A DNA stretch of 64,000 bases from Actinacidiphila epipremni (GTDB lineage Bacteria; Actinomycetota; Actinomycetes; Streptomycetales; Streptomycetaceae): positions 115,611 to 179,610 of the forward strand of contig NZ_JAATEJ010000019.1 of assembly GCF_012034175.1 (NCBI RefSeq), written 5' to 3'. Within the stretch, counting starts at the first letter, position 1. Each line of letters opens with the position of its first letter. A program made the position numbers and the translations under genes. Under the pieces are notes generated by a model. It was not told where the DNA came from. It did no database searches and saw nothing but the letters and a program-made list of their open reading frames with translations. Positions 59,751 to 64,000 of this stretch are shown here, in pieces.

Positions 59751-60158
59751 ATGACGCCCCGCGCCACGACGCCCACCGACAGCCCTGACCGGCCCGACCA
59801 CACCGAGAGGTCCGACCGCATACCGCCGCACCCGGACGTGCGCACCGTCGCCCTGCAGCAGCTGCTGGACGCCCTCGTGGACCCGGTCCGGCGCAGCATC
59901 GTCACGCAACTGGCCGACTCCGGCCGGGACATCGCGTGCGGCGGCTTCGACCTGCCGGTCAGCAAATCCACGGCCACGCACCACTTCAACGTGCTGCGCG
60001 AGGCCGGGCTCATCCGGCAGCACTACGTGGGCACGTCGCGGATGAACTCCCTGCGCCGCGCCGACGTCGAGGCGGTCTTCCCCGGCCTGCTCGGCGCGCT
60101 GATCAGCGCGGAACAGGCCGCCACCGGCGGCAACGCACCGACGGCGGCCCCGCGCTGA
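59751..60158 (+). CDS. ArsR-family winged-helix regulator
   Basis: 135 residues. The winged helix is visible: LLDALVDPVRRSIVTQLADSG, then VSKSTATHHFNVLREAGLIRQ and the wing HYVGTSRMNSLRRADVE. No Cys-rich metal motif stands out (one Cys, IACGGFDL), so it may sense an organic ligand or redox state. Divergent from the quinone oxidoreductase gene and probably its repressor. ATG 59751 is preferred because the -10 box leaves no room for a leader; ATG 59742 is the alternative. Confidence 0.8.
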   Translation: MTPRATTPTDSPDRPDHTERSDRIPPHPDVRTVALQQLLDALVDPVRRSIVTQLADSGRDIACGGFDLPVSKSTATHHFNVLREAGLIRQHYVGTSRMNSLRRADVEAVFPGLLGALISAEQAATGGNAPTAAPR

Positions 60159-60161
60159 GCC

Positions 60162-61442
60162 TCACCCCGTCGCCGCGGCCTCTTCCCGCAGCACCGCCGG
60201 AAGCGGCACCGCCGGCAGCCCCACCGCCGGAATCGGCACCCCGGGCAGCCCCACCGCCGGCAGCCCCACCGCCGCGACCTGCGCCGGCACGTGCGCCGGC
60301 ACCTGCCCCACCCGCGCCGCCGCCCGCCCGCCGTCCACCGGCGTCAGGCTCGGCCCCGATGCGGCGGCACCCGGCGGCGCCGAAGCCGCGCCCACCAGCG
60401 CCGCGGACTCCGTCACCGCGACCCGCCCGCCGAGCCGCGGCTCGGGCAGCGCACCGGGCTCGCCCCGCACCAGCAGCCGTACCGCCGCCCAGGGCAGGTT
60501 CACCCCGGTGAACGCGGTCTGGAAAATCCCCGCCGAGGGCCGCGGATTGGCCTCCAGCAGCACCGGACGGCCGGCCCGGTGCCGCAGTTGGACGTTCGAC
60601 AGATACGCCAGCCCGAAGTGCCCGACCAGCCGCGCCGCGATCGCCGCCGGCTCCGGATCGTCCAACAGCAGCCGGTAGCGGCCCTGTTTGGCCCGCGCGA
60701 CCGCGGCCAGCACCGAACCACCGGGCGCCGACAGGCAGTCGACGCTGATCTCCGGGCCCTCCAGATACGGCATGACGAGGAATTCCGGTACGGTCTCGCC
60801 CGCGTCCGCCGCCCGCTCCAGCGCCTCGGCGACCGCCCCGACCGAGACCACCGGCACCGGCGGCGCGAGCAGGTCCCGGATCCGCAACGGGCGGTCGTCC
60901 AGCACCCGGAAGCCGAACGCCGAGAACTCGCCCGCGGGCTTGAAGCACACCCGCTCGCCGTCCGCCGTCAACTCCTCGACCGCGGCGAGGAATCCGCCGG
61001 CGTCCCGCACCGACCGCCACGGCGGCACCGGCACACCCGCCGCCCGCGCGGCCTCGTACGTACGGGTCTTGGAGGTCAGGACGGATATGGCGGCGGGCGG
61101 CGAGCACATCAGATGCGTGCCGGCCTCGGCGAAGTCGGCGGCGCGGCCGGCGAGTGCGGCCAGCCGCCGTGGCGGGATGAGCACGTCCACGCCGTGCCTG
61201 CGGCAGAAGTCGAGGGCGAAGTCGGCGTATTCGGCGTCGCCGACATGCCGCGGCTCGACTTCGGCGACGTCACAGGCGCCCAGCGCGGGCGCGTCCCGGT
61301 CGACATTGGTTCCGTAGACCCGGACGCCGACGGCGTCCGGATTGTCCCGCAGCATCCGCATCACCTGAGCGGACGCCACACCTGCGCTGCTGAGCCATAT
61401 CCGAAGTGCTATGGGGGGCTCCTCACATGGGAGGCCGATCAT
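60162..61442 (-). CDS. ATP-grasp enzyme with unusual start and repetitive tail
   Basis: 426 residues from ATG 61442. It has a pre-ATP-grasp domain (RIWLSSAGVASAQVMRML, VDVLIPPRRLAALAGR) and an ATP-grasp fold (SKTRTYEAARAAGVPVPPW, CFKPAGEFSAFGFRV, EFLVMPYLEGPEISVDCL, VLLEANPRPSAGIF) like carbamoyl-phosphate-synthase-type or amino-acid ligases. The natural family start would be ALRIWLSS; there an ATA codon (61412) lies 6 bases after a perfect GAGGAG, while ATG 61442 has no ribosome site. The last 45 residues are (PAVGLPAVPL)-type repeats. Stops 3 bp from the convergent ArsR gene. Substrate unknown. Confidence 0.75.
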   Translation of the reverse strand: MIGLPCEEPPIALRIWLSSAGVASAQVMRMLRDNPDAVGVRVYGTNVDRDAPALGACDVAEVEPRHVGDAEYADFALDFCRRHGVDVLIPPRRLAALAGRAADFAEAGTHLMCSPPAAISVLTSKTRTYEAARAAGVPVPPWRSVRDAGGFLAAVEELTADGERVCFKPAGEFSAFGFRVLDDRPLRIRDLLAPPVPVVSVGAVAEALERAADAGETVPEFLVMPYLEGPEISVDCLSAPGGSVLAAVARAKQGRYRLLLDDPEPAAIAARLVGHFGLAYLSNVQLRHRAGRPVLLEANPRPSAGIFQTAFTGVNLPWAAVRLLVRGEPGALPEPRLGGRVAVTESAALVGAASAPPGAAASGPSLTPVDGGRAAARVGQVPAHVPAQVAAVGLPAVGLPGVPIPAVGLPAVPLPAVLREEAAATG

Positions 61443-61583
61443 TCCAAGGGGGGTGAGCGGATCTTAGCCCCGTTCCATGACGGCCAGGTTTCGCATGAGC
61501 GGACACCTGTCGCCGCAATGCGCGGAAGCTGACCGTTTTACGCCCGTATGCGACCGCCCGCGCGAGCCGCAGCCCGTACCGCC

Positions 61584-62654
61584 CTACGCCGGCGGCGGCG
61601 CCGTGCTGTCCCGTACGACGAGGTTCGTCGCGAGCTCCACCCGCCGCATGCCCGGGTCCACCCCGCGGCCGAGGTCCAGCACCACCCGGGCCGCCGCCTC
61701 CGCCATGTCGACCAGCGGCTGCCGGACCGTCGTCAGCGGCGGGCCCATCCACGACGACACGGACAGGTCGTCGAAGCCGACGACGCTCACGTCCTCCGGG
61801 ATGCGCAGGCCGAGTTCGCGCGCGGCCTGGTAGACGCCCATCGCCTGCACGTCGTTGCCGGCGAAGATCGCGGTGGGCCGGTCGGGGCCGGCCAGCAGAT
61901 CCCGGGCGATCCGGTGCCCGGCCTCGGTCTGGAACGTGCCGTGCCGCACGAAGCGGTCCTCGCACGCGACCCCGCCGGTCTCCAGCGCGGCCCGGTAGCC
62001 GTCGATACGGGCCCGGCTGCACAGCACGCTCTCCGGGCCGCCGATGACGGCGATCCTGCGGTGGCCCAGCTCCAGCAGATGCCGGGTCGCGGAGTAGCCG
62101 CCCTGGTAGTTGGTGGTGCCGATGGACGGCACGTCGTCGGCCGGGTAGCCGGCCGGGTCCATCACCACGAACGGCACGTCCCGGCTGACCAGCAGGTCGC
62201 GCTGCGCCGCGGTGAGGTCGGACATCACCAGGATGACGCCCGCCGGATCGCGGGTGAGCACCCCGTCCACCCACGGCTGGCCCATCTCCTCGCGCCCGGC
62301 GACCTCGGACAGCACGAGCGTGAGCCCCTCCTGCCGCGCCACGTTCTCCGCGCCGCGGATGATCTCGGTCGCCCACATGCTGATGAGCTCGTGGAAGACC
62401 AGCTCCAGCAGCCCGGAGGGCCGGGGCCGGGCGATACCGCGCCGGCGCCGGTAGCCGTGGTTGCGCAGCAGCGCCTCGACCTTGTCGCGGGTGGCCGGCG
62501 CGACATGGGCGCGCCCGTTGAGCACCTTCGACACGGTCGGCGCCGAGACCCCCGCCTGCCGGGCGATCTCCGCGAGCGTGGCGGTGCCGCGGGATGCCGG
62601 CTGGCTGGTTGCGCCCTCTTTTTGCCGGGCGCGGGATGTCGGGCCTGTCACCAT
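61584..62654 (-). CDS. LacI-family transcriptional regulator
   Basis: 356 residues. The DNA-binding head is TLAEIARQAGVSAPTVSKVLNGRAHVAPAT, followed by the hinge and a periplasmic-binding-like core (LVFHELISMWATEIIRGAENVA, PSIGTTNYQGGYSATRHLLELGHRRIAVIGG). Similar to XylR-like repressors of sugar use. No transport or glycosidase gene is next to it, so its targets are elsewhere. ATG 62654. Confidence 0.9.
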   Translation of the reverse strand: MVTGPTSRARQKEGATSQPASRGTATLAEIARQAGVSAPTVSKVLNGRAHVAPATRDKVEALLRNHGYRRRRGIARPRPSGLLELVFHELISMWATEIIRGAENVARQEGLTLVLSEVAGREEMGQPWVDGVLTRDPAGVILVMSDLTAAQRDLLVSRDVPFVVMDPAGYPADDVPSIGTTNYQGGYSATRHLLELGHRRIAVIGGPESVLCSRARIDGYRAALETGGVACEDRFVRHGTFQTEAGHRIARDLLAGPDRPTAIFAGNDVQAMGVYQAARELGLRIPEDVSVVGFDDLSVSSWMGPPLTTVRQPLVDMAEAAARVVLDLGRGVDPGMRRVELATNLVVRDSTAPPPA

Positions 62655-62673
62655 TCCATGCTACGGAGTCCGG

Positions 62674-63288
62674 CTATGTGCCGTGCCCACCGGGCGCCCC
62701 CGGCGGCGGCGGTGGGGCGAAGGCGGCGGTGAGGGTCGCGGTGAGGGCGACCCCGGCCCCGACGGGATCGAGCCGGCCGGCCGCGCACTCGTGGGCCGCG
62801 GCGTGCATGAGGGTGTAGGCGGTGGTGGCGAGCCACTGCTCGGGCAGGTCGGTGCGGAACGCGCCCTCGGCCCGGCCGCGCGCCAGCAGGGCGGTGAGCC
62901 GGCGCAGGTGCCGGTCGTTGTGGCCGCGCACGCGCGCGGGCGGCAGTTCGCGTTCCGCCGCGGCCAGGACCGCCCGGAAGCGGTGCACGACCTGCCAGTT
63001 GGCGGTGACCAGCCGGGCCAGCGCCGCCATCGGGTCGCCGGAGACGTCGGTCGCGGCGAGCATCGTGTCGGCCTGCGCGGTGACCCGCTCGAAGACCGCG
63101 TCGACCAGCTCGGTGCGGGTCGCAAAGTGCCCGTAGAGGGTGACCCGGCCGACCCCGGCCGCCTGCGCGATCTGCGCCACGGTCGCCTCGGGGTCCCGGA
63201 TCAGGCACTCCTGCGCGGCGTCCAGGATCGCGGCGACATTGCGGCGGGCGTCGGCCCGGCGGGGCGGGGTCGTGGCGGGCGGGGACAT
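62674..63288 (-). CDS. TetR-family regulator
   Basis: 204 residues. Helix-turn-helix: ATVAQIAQAAGVGRVTLYGHFATRTELVDAVFERV. Divergent from a small monooxygenase-like gene with two related palindromic sites between. It probably represses that gene; its stop is 20 bp from the LacI gene start, so the two regulators may share a transcript. Confidence 0.88.
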   Translation of the reverse strand: MSPPATTPPRRADARRNVAAILDAAQECLIRDPEATVAQIAQAAGVGRVTLYGHFATRTELVDAVFERVTAQADTMLAATDVSGDPMAALARLVTANWQVVHRFRAVLAAAERELPPARVRGHNDRHLRRLTALLARGRAEGAFRTDLPEQWLATTAYTLMHAAAHECAAGRLDPVGAGVALTATLTAAFAPPPPPGAPGGHGT

Positions 63289-63306
63289 GTCGGGCGGGCT
63301 CCGATC

Positions 63307-63364
63307 TCAAACAGCCGTGTTCGAGTTATGTTACCGTCGAAGCAAGTCGAACAGCCATGTATGA
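63307..63364. promoter_or_regulatory. Two TetR operator copies, TCAAACA-N4-TGTTCGA type
   Basis: Site 1 (63307-63324): TCAAACA GCCG TGTTCGA. Site 2 (63347-63364): TCGAACA GCCA TGTATGA. The left arms and centres are nearly identical and the sites are 40 bp apart, in the divergent region between the TetR and monooxygenase-like genes. Confidence 0.65.
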
Positions 63365-63458
63365 CTTCGCGTCCGGCGGCGCGGCCCGCGCTCCCCCGCG
63401 GGTCCGCCCCGCGCGCACAGCCCGCAGCAACAGCCCGCAAAAACACAGGGAGTTGACG

Positions 63459-63830
63459 ATGAACAGCCCCTTCATCTACCTCACCGCCCACCGGGTCGAC
63501 CCCACCCGCCGCGACGAGCTCGACGCGCTCCTGGCCAAGTACACCGAGACGATCTCCGCCAACGAGGGCCTGCTCGCCCACTACGCCTACTACGACGAGG
63601 AGGGCACCGAGCTGACCCTCGTCCAGGTGCACCGCGACGCGGCCTCGGGCGAGCAGCACATGCAGGTGGCGGGCCCGCTCATCGCCCAGGGCGTCGCGCT
63701 GGCCGAGACGCTGCGCGTGGAGGTCTACGGCGAGCCCGGGCCGGCCATGTCCAAGGCCCTGGAGGCCAACGCCGAGCGCGGCGCACGGGCGGTGCGCGCC
63801 ACCGTGCCGGCGGTCGCTTTCGTGCGCTGA
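63459..63830 (+). CDS. ABM-type (quinol monooxygenase-like) small protein
   Basis: 123 residues. The N-terminal 100 residues look like an antibiotic-biosynthesis-monooxygenase fold: FIYLTAHRVDPTRRDELDALLAKY, EGLLAHYAYYDEEGTELTLVQVHRDAAS and the helix HMQVAGPLIAQGVAL. Proteins of this class oxidise quinols or anthrones without cofactor, or act as dimeric heme/lipid binders. ATG 63459 follows CAGGGAG. Divergent TetR with two operators suggests induction by a small aromatic ligand. Confidence 0.7.
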   Translation: MNSPFIYLTAHRVDPTRRDELDALLAKYTETISANEGLLAHYAYYDEEGTELTLVQVHRDAASGEQHMQVAGPLIAQGVALAETLRVEVYGEPGPAMSKALEANAERGARAVRATVPAVAFVR

Positions 63831-63893
63831 CGTACGGCGTAACGGCGTCCGGCGCCCGTACGCGCCTACGCGCCTACGCGCCGGAAAAGGATG

Positions 63894-63929
63894 GGCGGCG
63901 CGGCAGTCAGGGAGGGCTGCCGCGCCGCC
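63894..63929 (+). terminator. 13-bp perfect stem terminator
   Basis: GGCGGCGCGGCAG / CTGCCGCGCCGCC with a 10-base loop, 63 bp after the monooxygenase-like stop. The last 70 bases of the window hold no gene I can call. Confidence 0.8.
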
Positions 63930-64000
63930 GGTCTTGCTGTCACCGCCGCTGTGGGAGGTGCGGCGGTGTCGTGCGCGTCCTCAGGTCCGCGAGCGTGCCG

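Noticed and set aside
63940..64000. Possible 3' end of a minus-strand gene at the window edge
   Set aside because: Only about 60 bases are available and two frames are equally possible; nothing can be supported.

Overview
The window is typical chromosomal DNA of a high-GC filamentous actinomycete, most likely Streptomyces or a close relative. GC is roughly 70-75%, coding frames have almost only G or C in third codon positions, GTG starts are frequent, Tat and lipoprotein signals abound, and I see motifs that match my memory of Streptomyces DasR, CebR and CsoR boxes. No rRNA, tRNA, CRISPR array, prophage or complete insertion sequence was found. Gene content (secreted enzymes, one-component regulators, drug exporters, paralogues of housekeeping enzymes) suits an accessory part of a chromosome.

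Layout. 0-3.4 kb: a small secreted protein and a methylisocitrate-lyase/PEP-mutase-family enzyme, then a small lipoprotein paired with a glutathionylspermidine-synthase-like ATP-grasp enzyme. 3.5-7.9 kb: a tightly overlapping minus-strand operon (61-residue peptide, 284-aa unknown protein, two tandem paralogues with a shared HLTDWG motif, and a serine hydrolase carrying a repeat insertion). I consider this the best candidate for an undescribed peptide-modifying system. 7.9-8.6 kb is non-coding, with a palindromic element and a 61-bp G-rich tandem repeat. 8.6-14 kb: a DUF4097-like protein, a DUF1801 protein, a DHA2 exporter with divergent TetR and a clear operator, a small secreted protein behind a DasR-like box, and a membrane protein. 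14.4-23.7 kb: a lipid/oxidation neighbourhood (MpaB-family oxygenase, FAD oxidase, Cys-nucleophile hydrolase, PlsC acyltransferase, ketosynthase, ferritin-like desaturase, MMPL exporter). 24-29 kb: secreted and membrane proteins, including an NlpC/P60-like ricin-lectin protein and a SUKH protein. 29.1-33.8 kb: a VapBC module, an rRNA methyltransferase, a frameshifted VOC gene, and an ABC exporter with its TetR.

33.8-42.3 kb: a CE15-CBM2 glucuronoyl esterase behind a CebR-like box, a convergent gene pair each with a CsoR-like copper box, a DUF4232 lipoprotein and a large GH2 enzyme. 42.6-51.2 kb: a zinc alcohol dehydrogenase, a coiled coil-Mrr nuclease-TerD fusion, an aldo/keto reductase, and a 208-bp MITE ending 11 bp before a giant Tat-exported phosphodiester glycosidase-metallophosphatase. 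51.7-54.7 kb: four genes joined by ATGA overlaps encoding a b-heme membrane protein, a ferredoxin-ferredoxin reductase fusion and two tiny proteins. 54.8-64 kb: a HemC paralogue, an anti-sigma-like kinase behind a 16-codon leader ORF, two UTRA proteins, a frameshifted SDR gene, a quinone oxidoreductase with divergent ArsR, an ATP-grasp gene with an unusual start, a LacI and a TetR regulator, and a small monooxygenase-like gene.

Several divergent or convergent pairs look like self-contained regulatory circuits with visible operators and perfect stem-loop terminators. Two genes (VOC and SDR) are broken by the same event, a C8 tract where C7 restores a normal C-terminus. That is either assembly error or real homopolymer instability.
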